Assembly (NCBI GenBank): GCA_024699855.1
Contig: JAMPIQ010000003.1
Location: 1,550,001 to 1,614,000, forward strand
DNA: 64,000 nucleotides
Reading direction: 5' to 3'
From: Aphelenchoides besseyi
Lineage: Eukaryota; Nematoda; Chromadorea; Rhabditida; Aphelenchoididae
Part shown: piece after piece, positions 11,227 through 21,739 of the stretch
Layout of the letters: each line of letters starts with the position of its first letter
Numbering within the stretch: position 1 is the first letter of the stretch
Position numbers and translations under genes: made by a program
Notes under the pieces: model-generated
Database searches by the model: none
Told to the model about the DNA's origin: nothing
Seen by the model: the letters and a program-made list of their open reading frames with translations, nothing else

Positions 11227-12615
11227 ATGGCGGACCCAAAAGAAGCGGCCATCAAGACGAAGGCAGAAAGTGATCATCAACGCGTCATCACGCGATCATG
11301 CAATAAAATCAAAGACGTCCTCGAAGCCTTCAATCGCATTCGCAAAGAATTAGCAACAGCAACGCCGAGCACCGACGCTCTAGACACGGCACGCGATTGT
11401 CTTCCAGCTTTTCAAGCGGCTATCAAGAACGCGCAAAGCCACTACAACAGTTGGAACGCGCTCAACAGTCAGCACTTTTCCGATTACATTACGAAACAGC
11501 AACCGGACGTAGTCATCGAGAATGGAGAAGAAGCGACGATCATGATCCAACAGGCACTCCAGCGAGCCGAAGACAACGCACTCCGACTGCCACCAACGAA
11601 CACACAAATCCAGCAAAGTACGGAGGTAGAACAGTTCATGCTAAATTTGCAGCATGGAATCGAGAAATTCGTCTATGATCAACGGAACGAATGGACTTTT
11701 GAGAAGTGGTTGGAACAATATCAATCGCGTTTCGACCGAGCCGTGGCCATGAGTGAAGATCGCGCTCGAGATCTTCTGCTCCAGTTCTTGGACACGAACG
11801 AATACAATCGTTTACGCGCCGTACTCCGTGATAGAGCACCAGTCACCGTCCCATTCAAGGATTTGATGGAGAAGTTGAAAAGCGAATTCAGCTCCAAAGT
11901 TTCGATATTTCAGAAACGTCGTGAAGTATTCGCAATGCGACACGCAGTTGGTGAACCATACGATGAGTTCGCAACGAAGCTTTTAGGCGCAGCACTAAAA
12001 GCGGAACTGAACAAGATGGACTTCGAACACTGGATGACGCTGCTGTTTCTCCACGCGCTTCAAGGCAAAGACGAGAACGCCGCCAGAACGTTTGTCACAC
12101 AGAAGTTGGACTCCGAACCCAACATCAAGGTAGAAGTTTTGGGTCGACAAACGGAAACAAATCGGGTTCACAAGGACGAACTCCGATTGGAATCGACAGG
12201 ACCAGAAATCATCAATCAGGCTAAGTCGCACAACAGTCGTACACAAAAGAAAAAGCTGTTTTCAGGGACAGGTCGTGATTCAAAGTCGGAAGCATGTGAA
12301 AGTTGTGGGAAAACGGGTCACACCCGTGACAAATGCCGTTTTCGCGACGCGACTTGCAATTTCTGTCACAAACAGGGACACATCGCTTGGGCATGTCGAT
12401 CCAAGAAGCAAGCGGGCAAAACCCCGCCGACCAAGAAGGCGAACGTAGTCCACGAAGAAACCCACCCGACGACGGAGCTCGAAGCCAACACGCTTTACCT
12501 CCATCAGCTGGAAGTCAATGCAATTCGCGACCGAGCGTTTCTTCAATTCCGAATCAACGGGAAAGCCGTGGAACTGCAAGCCGACACCGGTGCCGATCGG
12601 ACAATCATTGGATAA
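11227..12615 (+). pseudogene. Retrotransposon gag and start of protease
   Basis: A 462-codon open frame from ATG. The N-terminal two thirds is a helical gag-like region. Two zinc knuckles follow, [14 protein letters not shown] and [14 protein letters not shown], both perfect C-X2-C-X4-H-X4-C. The frame then enters the protease, with the active-site triplet in [11 protein letters not shown], and stops at TAA immediately after it. The next open block continues in the same frame, so this TAA looks like a nonsense change or a read-through point rather than a normal gene end. Confidence 0.85.
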
Positions 12616-12618
12616 GCC

Positions 12619-14130
12619 ATGTATAACGAACTCGGGCGACCAAAGCTAATGGAAGCAACGGCAAGTTTTAAACACGCCGGTGGGCAATCATTACAGGTCA
12701 TGGGACAATTCGAAGCGACATTCGAGTATCAAGGCTACGAAAACGTGGCCCCGATCTACGTCGCCAAGGTTCAAGATCTACGTCTCCTGGGACAAGATCA
12801 GCTTAGCAAACTCGGTGTTTCCCGAATTTTTAAGGAAAGTTTGGAAAAATTTAGGCTCCTGAACGCACCAGTTGTCAAGTCCGTGGCACCCGGCCACGCC
12901 GACAAATGGACGAAACAATTCCCCGAATTGTTCTCGGATTTATTGGGACTGTGCAATCAAACAGAAGTTCACTTGCACCTCAAACCGGACGCCAAACCAG
13001 CCCTACAACGCGCTTGACCGATTCCGTTCAACGCGGAGGGTCCGCTCGACGCTGAAATCCAACGACTACTCGACGCGGAGATTCTGAAACCCGTCGAAGT
13101 CAGCCAGTGGGCCGCACCTGTTGTGGTCGCCATGAAGAAGAACGGGACACTCCGGATGTGCGCCGATTTCTCAACCGGTGTCAACGAATGTCTCTTGAAC
13201 GACAAACACCCGCTCCCGCACATCGGGGACGTGTTTGCCCGGCTGAGCGAAGGGAAAATTTTCAGTAAGTTGGACCTCAAGGACGCGTACTTTCAGTTAA
13301 AACTGGACGACGAATCACAGGACGTTTGTACGATCGCCGCCCACCGCGGGCTGTTCAAGTACACGCGACTACCGTTTGGAATCAAGTCGACTCCCGCAAA
13401 ATTCCAACGAACGATAGACAACGCCATCAGTGGACTTCCCGGAATTATCGCTTACCTCGACGATATTCTGATTTGGGGCTCGACCCAAGCCGAGCACGAC
13501 GAACATTTGCAAGCCACGCTTCAACGTTTTCAAGATTGGGGATTTCGTCTCTCGGCGGATAAATGCCAATTCTCAATCACTAAAGTTCATTTTCTAGGGC
13601 AAGTCGTTTGTGCCGATGCAATCCGTCCGGATCCCGAGAACGTCAAGTCGCTTCTCGCGATGAAACCGCCGACCGACAAAGCAGGTGTGCGTTCCATTCT
13701 CGGTCAACTGAACTACTACGCGCGTTACATTCCACGCCTCCATCACATCAAAGGACCAATCGAACGGCTACTTCCGAAGGGTGTGGAATTCGAATGGTCA
13801 ACCGAAGCTCAGCAATCGTTCGAACAAATCAAGCAACTGCTCTGCGAGGATCTTCAACTCGCGCGGTATAATCCTAATCAAACGCTGATTGTAGCCGCTG
13901 ACGCTTCAAACTACGCTATCGGAGGAGTCTTGATGCAACGCGATGCAAACGGGCGTGAACGTACGCTATTCCACATGGCCAAAACGCTCAAAAGCGGTAC
14001 AGTCAAATCGGGTCTTGTCTGTTTTCCCCCCCCCCCCACTCGCAAAAAAATGCGAACGCTACCACTTGAAGCGCTCGCTACAGTACGAACCGCGGCCAGG
14101 ACCGCCAGCCCCTTAGTCCCCGTCACCTAA
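12619..14130 (+). pseudogene. Retrotransposon protease end, reverse transcriptase and start of RNase H
   Basis: The same frame as gag continues through 12619-13017 (end of protease, linker), a TGA at 13015-13017, then RT from about 13018. RT signs are K-L-D-L-K-D-A-Y-F, L-P-F-G-I-K-S-T-P and the catalytic Y-L-D-D-I-L-I-W. RNase H begins with AADASNYAIGGVL. The frame leaves the normal RNase H sequence after F-H-M-A-K-T-L at about 13990, where foreign sequence with a 12-C run is inserted, and stops at 14130. As it stands no complete polyprotein can be made. Confidence 0.85.
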
Positions 14131-14345
14131 TCTTCGGTTGTGAGTTTAAGACCAGTTGAAATACTAGTTCCAGGAGTTCAAAAAAAGGATGAGTGAGCTA
14201 CAGTACGAAACGTGTTTAGAAGCTATGTTTGGTGTGTCCTGAATGGCCGAGTGGTCTAGGGCGCTGGAAACGTTCGCATTATAGCGAGCGGCTTGATTTC
14301 AAAATTCGCGAGCGATCTGTTCGCAAAAAGGGTGGGGGGAATAAC
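13995..14345 (+). mobile_element. Insertion in RNase H containing a tRNA-Leu-like (SINE-like) segment
   Basis: About 350 bases interrupt RNase H between F-H-M-A-K-T-L and R-Q-I-E-K-E-A-F. The insert includes a run of 12 C at about 14027-14038 and, from about 14234, sequence that reads like the 5' half of a leucine-type tRNA with a perfect A box (TGGCCGAGTGGTCTAGGGCG). A weak B-box-like stretch (GATTTCAAAATTC) follows about 50 nt later. This is the plan of a tRNA-derived SINE or a degraded tRNA copy. Its exact ends are not certain, and I see no clear target duplication. Confidence 0.5.
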
Positions 14346-15838
14346 AGACAAGATCCGTCAAATCGAGAAGGAGGCTTTTGCCTTCGTGACCGCTGTGGAA
14401 CGATTTCACAAATACGTTTGGGGTAAGAAATTCATTTTACTTACAGATCACCAACCGCTGGTCGCGATGTTCAAAACCGTAAACACTCCAGGCCTTCGTC
14501 AGCATACCGTCAACTGCCTCCGTCGCTGGGCACTCCGGTTGATTGGCTACGACTTCACAATTGAGTACGTCAAAACTACAGACTTTGGCTACGCCGACGG
14601 CCTTTCTCGTCTCATCGACGACGCACGGCAGGAAGTGGAATCAGACACCGAAGAAGTGATCGCTTCACTCGAGGAAACCGAAGCCTACACGCAATGGGTT
14701 CCACCGAACATTCAACAACGAATCCGCGACGAAACCGCCAAAGACCGTCTACTCCAGATCGTAATCGAACGGCAGGAAACCAATCACTGGACTTCAGACG
14801 ATCGTCGAAACGATCAACTTCAAGCTTTTCACAAGCTCCGAGGATTCCTCACGTTTAATAATGGAATTTTACAGATTAACGATCGAATCGTCATCCCAAA
14901 TACACTTCAAAAGGAAATGCTCAGCATCTTACACCGTAGGCATCCAGAGATTGGGAAAATGAAACGATACGCTCAAGAATACGTTTACTGGCCTCGAATC
15001 AATTCCGACATCGAAGAACACGTACGAGCCTGCCCGGGCTGCATTTCCGCCGCCAAAAAACCCAGTCAAAGTGCCACTTCGACCATGGCATCCAACCGTT
15101 CGCCCGTTGCAACGTGTCCACATGGATTTCGCCGGACCAATTAAAGGCAAGTACATTCTAATCGCCGTCGATTCTTTCAGCAAATTCCCTGAAACCGCGG
15201 TTGTCTCAACGATGTCGACTCGAATCGTCAACGACTTTCTCACTTTGCTATTCACGCGCTATGGCGCCTGCGACGTTTTGGTCACGGACAATGCGACATG
15301 TTTTATGTCTCAACAGTTCAAAGACTTCTGCAATCATTGGGGTGTCAACCACATGACGTCGCCAGCTTATCATCCGCAATCGAACGGTCTCGCTGAAAGA
15401 ATGGTCGACACCATCAAACGAGGGCTCAAGAAGCACTCTACGCTTTCATTGTCCGAAGCTCTAAGCGAAACTCTGTTCGCTCAACGTCAACTACCGTGCA
15501 AGTCCGCTCCAAATGGCAAATCACCAGCCGAAGCGTTCTACAAGCGAACTATTCGCAAACCGATCGATCAACTACGCGCGACGGAAGAAGAGAAGAAAGT
15601 GGAACAACCGTACGATACTCGCGCCAAAACCAATTCCGACCGACATCACGGAACACGAAATCGTCAGGTTTCGATTGGCGAAACCGTTACGTTCAAATCG
15701 CACAATGGCCGTCTGTTCTCTGGAACCGTCGAAGTTTCCAAGGACATGTCATTACGCTGATCCGCACCGAGTCCGGTCTCAAACGATGCCATGTCAACCA
15801 GCTTCTCAAACGATCCGCGACAACCGAAGAGTCGAATA
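14346..15838 (+). pseudogene. Retrotransposon RNase H end and integrase
   Basis: The frame resumes with R-Q-I-E-K-E-A-F and the T-D-H-Q-P-L RNase H motif. The integrase zinc-binding region follows (H-R-R-H ... C-P-G-C). A net one-base frame change near 15060-15070 separates it from the catalytic core, which has the three acidic positions in HMDFAG, VLVTDNA and NGLAERMV. A second frame change at about 15740 precedes the last coding segment, which ends K-R-C-H-V-N-Q-L-L-K-R. The core triad is present but the gene is broken. Confidence 0.85.
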
Positions 15839-16080
15839 ATTCTGATTTTTAATCCCCCCATGTCTAATCGTTGCCTCTATTTCTCCTCTAATTTATGTCT
15901 TTTTGTTATTTATCTTTCGAGTAGCGTTCATCACAACATCCTCAAAACCGGCATCCTTTTGCCCTGTCAATTATCGTCTGCCACGTGCCATCTTGGGTTA
16001 ACGCGTGAGGTCTTGCTTCTCCATCCTGGACTCTGGAGCAAGCTGTACGATGTACTCAACCTTTTGAGAAAGGGAGGAAT

Positions 16081-16247
16081 TGTTGTGTATTGAACGCACT
16101 CGCCGTGCGCCCGCCCCTTTGTTATTGTCGACCACCAACTGTCAGCCGGTGGTCAGTTGTTGTTTTTGGTGGATTGTGGTGCTTTGGTGACTCTGAGTTT
16201 TTCACCGAATAAAAGAACCCTCGTCAAGGATACGTGCGGACACAACA
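16081..16247 (+). repeat. 3' LTR
   Basis: 167 bp, same ends as the 5' LTR. It is preceded by a purine-rich tract (GAGAAAGGGAGGAA) fitting the plus-strand primer site and followed directly by AGATC. Confidence 0.92.
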
Positions 16248-16252
16248 AGATC
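16248..16252. repeat. Target-site duplication AGATC, right copy
   Basis: Matches 10690-10694. Taking the element and one AGATC copy away leaves an uninterrupted reading frame across the join. Confidence 0.85.
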
Positions 16253-17842
16253 AAAACAACCTTTCCGAACCCCGACAATGTTTGTAATTCAGTATTCAGC
16301 AACTTCATCCACTGTTTAACAAGACGTCGAACTGGAAGTAGTGGCACTACAACTGCCAAGAAAATAGTTGCTGAAACAAAGAAACAACAAGAAAAACACT
16401 CCGAGGTTACATTTGCAGCGCCGAATCAAAAGCCGGAAACGCTTGTTCTCGTAGATGCTCTTGACGTCCTGTTTACACTCATCGATTTCTTCAACGCAGT
16501 GAAAGACGAAGACGTCGATTTTAAATGGGCTATAGTCAACGCACAAAATGCGGGTCGTTCAATTAACTTGGCAACAAAGTAGCTCACAAGCATCACTTCA
16601 TGCTATTCAAATCGCCCTGGGAATTGGCTCCGGACGTTTCAAGCATCTTGTCCGTCGAGATCTTGCACATATAAAATTTGGATTGTCTACAGATCTTCGA
16701 ACTGGCATGCCCTTCCGAAGCCTGTTCGGTAACAACAAAGCAGTTGTTAATCACAACACAGTCGAAAGATGCATAAAGCCCGGATACCTCGACAGTTTCC
16801 TGATTGGTTTCTTCAAATACACAAACAAAGAAGGAAAAAAGGAAGTATACAACATCCTCCGACCGTTTATAATAACCGGTCACACGGCCTCGGAAGTAAA
16901 CGATAACAAATTCAAGTTCATGAATTCAAAAGGCAAAGAAATGAACAAAATCGCGGCTGTGCTAATTTATGAAGGAAGAGGACGAGCAATTTTGGACTAC
17001 AGACAAATTGCTCTTCGAATTGAAGACACTGAAGGACCAATAATCGCGTTGAGCGGAAGTTCGCAGACTTCCAAACTTCGTAATTTGGCAAAGGCAATCT
17101 CCATGAGATACGACGCGAAGATTGTAATGTGTACCGACGGCGATGTCACCGGTCTTCAAACGATCCGAGCGTTGGCGGATCATTACTTCAAGGAATTCAC
17201 ACCTAATGATGATGCAGATGTCCCATTTGAACCTGTCGATCCAGATGCCCTACCAGATGATGAAACCTCAAAAGATGTTCCAGGCACTTCCAACGACGAT
17301 TTTGATCCGAAGAAGTTTTCCGTTGCATTTCTGTGGCCATCACTTGTGCTACATAATTGGATAGATGTGTTCTTCCCGCCGTTGCGACAAGAATAGTGTC
17401 AACGGTGGAATAGAGAGATCCTGACAAAACCAGAGAATACATTGTCCAATCTGATGAATAATATGGAATTAACCAGGTACAACCAATGGCAACCAGGAAA
17501 AGACCCACTGGATATAAAACAATCGGATGGAAGAACACCAGCTTATTCTGACTGGCAACAACATTACTTCCGCGGCTATCTTGCTGGAATCGACAAAATA
17601 ACAAAAATTCTACGAAGGAGGGACAAACTCAACGAAGAACAACGTAAGTTCTACAAGCAGCTCCAGTTCGAATACTGTGTGGCGCTCACCGAGTGCACCT
17701 TCATGCACAGTTACGATCTGCCAATAACGCGCCGCACATCGCTTGTAATTGACGCAATACACGGAAAAGACTACTGGAATTATCCATTACCTGATGTCCC
17801 CCAATGCAAAACTTATTTACAACCGTAACTTTGTTTAACATC

Positions 17843-18121
17843 TCATCCCACTAGCAATAGAACCGAGAATTTCGGGTCAACGAGGATGCCGCGTTCCGAA
17901 CTTCTTCGTGAGATGTCCTTCTTTTTGAACACTAAGTAGCAAATCCTAAAACGCCGACTTCTTCCGTGAATTCTCTTCTTCTTTTTCTTCCAATTCGAAT
18001 GGTTTTCGTATTCTGTACCCTCGATCTTTTGGTTTTGAATTTTAACTTCATTGTTCCCACGATTCTCCCATTCATTCCCATCATTTCGCCCATAAGTCTT
18101 GTTTCTCTTCACGATATCCAT
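17843..18121 (-). CDS. Possible small lysine-rich ORF, unknown
   Basis: ATG at 18121 opens 92 codons of very hydrophilic sequence with a K-K-K-K-K-R patch and many N/E/K residues. The other strand is a pyrimidine-rich tract, so the composition may be the only reason the frame is open. No family is recognised. Confidence 0.2.
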   Translation of the reverse strand: MDIVKRNKTYGRNDGNEWENRGNNEVKIQNQKIEGTEYENHSNWKKKKKRIHGRSRRFRICYLVFKKKDISRRSSERGILVDPKFSVLLLVG

Positions 18122-18184
18122 CTATTGTAATTTGTAATACTTTGCTTACAATCAAATAAACATCGCTCATAAAGATTCGAAATT

Positions 18185-18313
18185 ATGCGCTTTTTCGCGC
18201 GAGGTCGCGCCTTTCCGCCAGTCGTCGTCAATTCAAATGCGTGGCGCATGGCGTCGGCGCGACCTTTTATCAACAAAAACCCCGAGGAATTAGAAGTGTT
18301 GAATGAAGAATAA
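18185..18313 (+). CDS. Possible 42-residue ORF with a mitochondrial-like N-terminus
   Basis: ATG at 18185 begins MRFFARGRAFPPVVV, rich in Arg/Phe/Ala without acids like a mitochondrial targeting peptide, and ends in an acidic stretch (E-E-L-E-V-L-N-E-E) at a TAA. The DNA here is markedly GC-rich against its flanks. An AATAAA lies at about 18593. Whether further exons follow is unclear; the frames downstream to 18480 also look partly coding. Confidence 0.25.
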   Translation: MRFFARGRAFPPVVVNSNAWRMASARPFINKNPEELEVLNEE

Positions 18314-18915
18314 CGGATGTGTCATATAAACAAACTGAAACACGATTCTCGTCGCTGCTCAACGGCTCTCGATGATCCGCTCAACAAAAACGGCAGTCGA
18401 CGTTCCGAACAATCGGAAAACGATCGAATATGGAAGTTCCGACGGCGCCGAAGGCTCCAGTCATCGACTGTTGAGCAGATTCACTCATTTACATTAAAAA
18501 TCACAAGACTGTGCTTCTTTTGTTGTAATCTTTTCTCTTGAGATTTCCGTTCTCTTTTATTTCATTTGACATTTCTTTGTTATTGTCTCCTTCAATAAAC
18601 CGAAATCACTTCGAACGTGTATTTCCATCTGAAGGATTCTTAGACGATTAACATTACAAGAACTTGGACTAAAGAGGGTAAGGTTGTTTTTGACATAGAA
18701 CAACAACAATTGGTTAAATAACTTCAAGTATTCTTAAATCACAAACCAAAAAATTACGCAACTTTTTCGAACAGAGGACCTAATGAAATTACCTACTTTG
18801 AATAGACGCCAAGAATCTCACTACCTTGTTTATTGATCTCTGTAAACCAATAACGCAATTGAAAGGTAGGTTCTGTGTCTAAGGGAAATGTCGTCAACCA
18901 CATTTATTCGTAGAA
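18314..18915. other. Intergenic, upstream of the srsx receptor pair
   Basis: No supported gene beyond doubtful reading frames up to about 18480. The rest is AT-rich with no visible repeats. Confidence 0.35.
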
Positions 18916-20090
18916 ATGTCCGCTTCTTTAATCGTTGAGAAAGAGCGTACCGTAAGTAAAAATAAACAGCAATTAACTGGGATTTTCAGTTCTATGCTCT
19001 CTATCAAAAAGATTCAAGTGTTATTCAAGGACCAATCTGTTTGGCTTACGTTTTTCTTTTTGTTGCGTCTTTTGGATTGGTTGGCAACTTTGGAATCGTT
19101 GTTCTGACTTATCGGAGTCCGTAGGTGGCATCTCCAGTTATACTCAATTGCCTGTTTAGACGATTGAAGAACTCCTGTAACTACCTTCTTGCTTTTCTTT
19201 GTCTCAGCGATTGTTTGCATGAAATTGGTCACTTTTCCTACATTTATCGGATGCTCACTGGCAACTACTTCATCAGCTTCAAATCCTGTTTCTTGCTTCA
19301 GTTTTTTCCGTTGATTGGAGCTCTTTTTGGCGCTGTTCTTCCATTGGTGATTAGTCTCGATCGGCTTTTTAGTTGTTTCTTCCCCAAATTGTGAGTCTTA
19401 TTCGAAGTATTCTAACTGATTACCATTTAGTCATCTTGCTTTTAAACCCACAATTTATGGTATTTTGGTTTTTTCTATTGGTGGTCTCTACATCTTTGTA
19501 ACTTTCTATGCGGCTACTAAACAGATTTCAAAACACGGGAACCAGTGAGTTTACATCCACATGTTGAGTATAAGAAGTTCTTATTAGGCTCATGCTTTGT
19601 GCTGTTCCTGATCCATTGATTTCACAACGAACTACGAATTTTATTTATCATGTATCCGCTGGTCTTATGAACGGGATAGCAGCTTGTATTTACGCAACTG
19701 TTTGGATTCGATTGCGTCCAAAAAAACGTTTGTAACTGTATGTCGTCCTTACTGATTGGTTAATTGCAGATAATAGAGATGGATCGAAACGACCATTTAA
19801 AGCTCTGTGTGCCATCATCTTCTCTTTGTTATGCAGTTGGGTGGCTGGAGCAATCGTTCAGTTGTTTTTAATATGCATTGATGCGGAACCTCAACAGTTC
19901 TTTTACAGTCTCGCAATCACTGGTTTTTGTATTAACGTTGTTTGTGCGAGCAATTGCGTTTGCTTGTTCACCTTCAGGTATCATCAGTTTAAGATTTTGA
20001 GTAGTGTCGAATTTTAGTAGTGACTATCGACATGCTCTACGTTGTGAATTCGCAACTCGTAGAAGTAGAGTCAACTCAATTAATCCTTAA
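18916..20090 (+). CDS. Srsx-like seven-helix chemoreceptor, copy 1
   Basis: Seven exons (18916-18951, 18990-19120, 19160-19390, 19431-19544, 19588-19727, 19770-19977, 20018-20090) join to 310 residues. Srsx-type signs are GLVGNFGIVVLTYRS in helix 1, L-C-L-S-D-C-L-H-E in helix 2, I-S-L-D-R in the DRY position after helix 3, and C-A-S-N with D-Y-R-H-A after helix 7. The 39-nt intron 2 (19121-19159) hides what would otherwise be an in-frame TAG. Exon order and phases are the same as in the copy 1.5 kb downstream, so the two arose by tandem duplication. Likely a G-protein-coupled chemosensory or peptide receptor. Confidence 0.88.
19092..19310 (+). repeat. 219-bp tract identical to 20562-20780
   Basis: From the base after a single mismatch at 19091/20561 to the end of CAGTTTTTTCCG, the two receptor genes are identical, including the 39-nt intron. 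Outside this tract they diverge strongly. This is the mark of gene conversion between tandem copies. Confidence 0.9.
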
Positions 20091-20407
20091 CAATGAACAT
20101 GATATAACACTCGGTTTAATGGACAGGGAGTCGGTCTAGATCTTTCATTACACACCACAAGTTGCCACTTCTTGTTACTCGTTTGGCAGTAGTGGCAAAT
20201 TCGATTAATTTGCGAATTGTCGAATACCGTGTATATCTGAAGAACGTGCGAATAAATTCAATTTTTACCACCACATGGCGAAAACGAACCGAAAAGTGAT
20301 TGAATAAACGCGACCACTAGTTATCGTATATCACTGGTTAAATTAAAAAACAGAATTTCTTTAATACACAACCTTCATTTCCGATAGCAACTCCAAAACC
20401 AACAAAT

Positions 20408-21570
20408 ATGGACGATTTAGTAAGTTTCCTATGCTTTTAAATTCTAAGGATGTTTGTAGTTTGACAATTTTTATCTCAACGATCCCAGCGTAATCAAAGT
20501 GGCAGTTGTTTGGGCGTTTATTTTGATTGTTATTGATGCTTACGGATTGGTTGGCAACTTCGGAATCGTTGTTCTGACTTATCGGAGTCCGTAGGTGGCA
20601 TCTCCAGTTATACTCAATTGCCTGTTTAGACGATTGAAGAACTCCTGTAACTACCTTCTTGCTTTTCTTTGTCTCAGCGATTGTTTGCATGAAATTGGTC
20701 ACTTTTCCTACATTTATCGGATGCTCACTGGCAACTACTTCATCAGCTTCAAATCCTGTTTCTTGCTTCAGTTTTTTCCGATGATTGGAATGCTTCTTGG
20801 AATCATTTTGCCAATGATAATAAGCTTCGATCGTTTCTTTAGTTTCTTTTGGCCAGTTTTGTAAGTTGAATATCGAATGATTTTCGATGCAAAGTTTAGA
20901 CATCAAAACATAAGTTCGATAGTATACACGACTTTTGTCTTAGCAGTTTGTGGTCTTTATGTTGGATTGATTTTATACGTGAATTTTGACGGCGTGCTTC
21001 TAAATAGAGAGTAAGTTGCAGCAATCAAACAAACAAAACAATAGATTTTAAGAACCGTTCTTTGCTTCGTTCCACAACCGATAGTCACTCAGAAACGTGG
21101 TTTAATGATATTTGAACTAACAACTGGTTTCATCAACTTGATTGCCATCTTACTTTACGTTGTGGTCTGGATTGGATTGCATACAAGACAACGTTTGTTT
21201 CTCTACTCATAATCCTTTCAACTGACAATTTTAAGATATAACTGACGATACTAAACGAACATTCAAAGCGCTTTCTGTAATCATTCTTTCTTTGGTATTC
21301 GGTTGGCTTTCTGCAGCAATAAGCTCACTGATTGTGTTGTTGATTGCTCAAGCGTATACTCTTCAGCTATTCTACGCCGGTGTTGTTTCCGGAACGTGTG
21401 TTAACATCGTGTGTGCAAGCAATGCGGTTTTACTGTTCGTCTTCAGGTTTGTTTTTCGTTTTCTGATTTTCGGTTTAATCGAATTTTTCAGTCGTGACTA
21501 TCGGAACGCTTTTATAGAAGAATTTAAACGGCACAAGAATAGAATCACGTCTGTTAGCCAGGACAAATGA
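20408..21570 (+). CDS. Srsx-like seven-helix chemoreceptor, copy 2
   Basis: Seven exons (20408-20419, 20460-20590, 20630-20860, 20900-21010, 21053-21192, 21236-21446, 21492-21570) join to 304 residues. The first exon holds only four codons (MDDL). Helix 2 reads L-C-L-S-D-C-L-H-E, the post-helix-3 motif is I-S-F-D-R, and helix 7 ends C-A-S-N-A-V-L-L-F-V-F followed by R-D-Y-R-N. Exons 5-7 differ clearly from copy 1, while exons 2-3 and the intron between them are identical over 219 bp. Two introns use AAG acceptors. Same inferred role as copy 1. Confidence 0.88.
20562..20780 (+). repeat. 219-bp tract identical to 19092-19310
   Basis: Second copy of the identical tract, offset by exactly 1,470 bases. 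It carries the end of exon 2, intron 2 and most of exon 3 of receptor copy 2. Confidence 0.9.
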
Positions 21571-21739
21571 ACGCACTTCACTTCATCCCCGTGTCATTTC
21601 ATTCTCCAAAGAATAAGCAATAGAAAACTAAACGAAAGATCAAGCGAAATCGAAGTTTATTTAAAGGACGAAATCAAATTAAACGAAAAACAAAATTAAA
21701 CCGAAGAGAACACATAACTAGGATTATGATGCACAGAAA

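Larger units (their letters stand above)
10695..16247 (+). mobile_element. Gypsy (Ty3)-type LTR retrotransposon, degenerate
   Basis: A 5.55-kb element bounded by LTRs of 168 and 167 bp that begin TGTTGTGT and end ACACAACA, with AGATC duplicated outside. Order inside: gag with two CCHC knuckles, protease, reverse transcriptase, RNase H, integrase with HHCC and DDE signs, then a purine-rich tract (about 16064-16080) just before the 3' LTR. The order protease-RT-RNase H-integrase and the Y-L-D-D motif make it Gypsy-type. It is dead: a TAA after the protease, a TGA before RT, an insertion in RNase H, and frame changes before and at the end of integrase. The LTRs differ by four substitutions and one single-base gap, so the insertion is not very old. 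Confidence 0.93.
10121..17828 (+). pseudogene. Type IIA topoisomerase-like (TOPRIM) gene, decayed and split by a retrotransposon
   Basis: Coding-like sequence lies on both sides of the LTR element, roughly 10121-10694 and 16248-17828. The 16548-17396 frame carries the best signature. L-I-Y-E-G-R-G-R stands where topoisomerase II has the E-G-D-S-A motif, so the catalytic Glu is kept. Then come KIVMCTDGDVTGLQTIRAL, aligning with the T-D-(A/Q)-D-V/H-D-G motif, and F-L-W-P-S-L followed by F-F-P-P-L. The next open block (17442-17828, same frame after one TAG) has a W-Q-Q-H-Y-F-R-G segment. Near 16580-16670 the best reading moves through all three frames, and no introns explain this. I infer a divergent topoisomerase II paralogue that has decayed. 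The 5' half (10179-10690) is coding-like but not recognisable. Confidence 0.5.

Noticed and set aside
19121..19159. In-frame TAG in both srsx genes, at first taken as a shared nonsense mutation
   Set aside because: A 39-nt GT-AG intron covers the TAG, and its removal gives R-S-P-R-L-K-N-S-C-N in frame.
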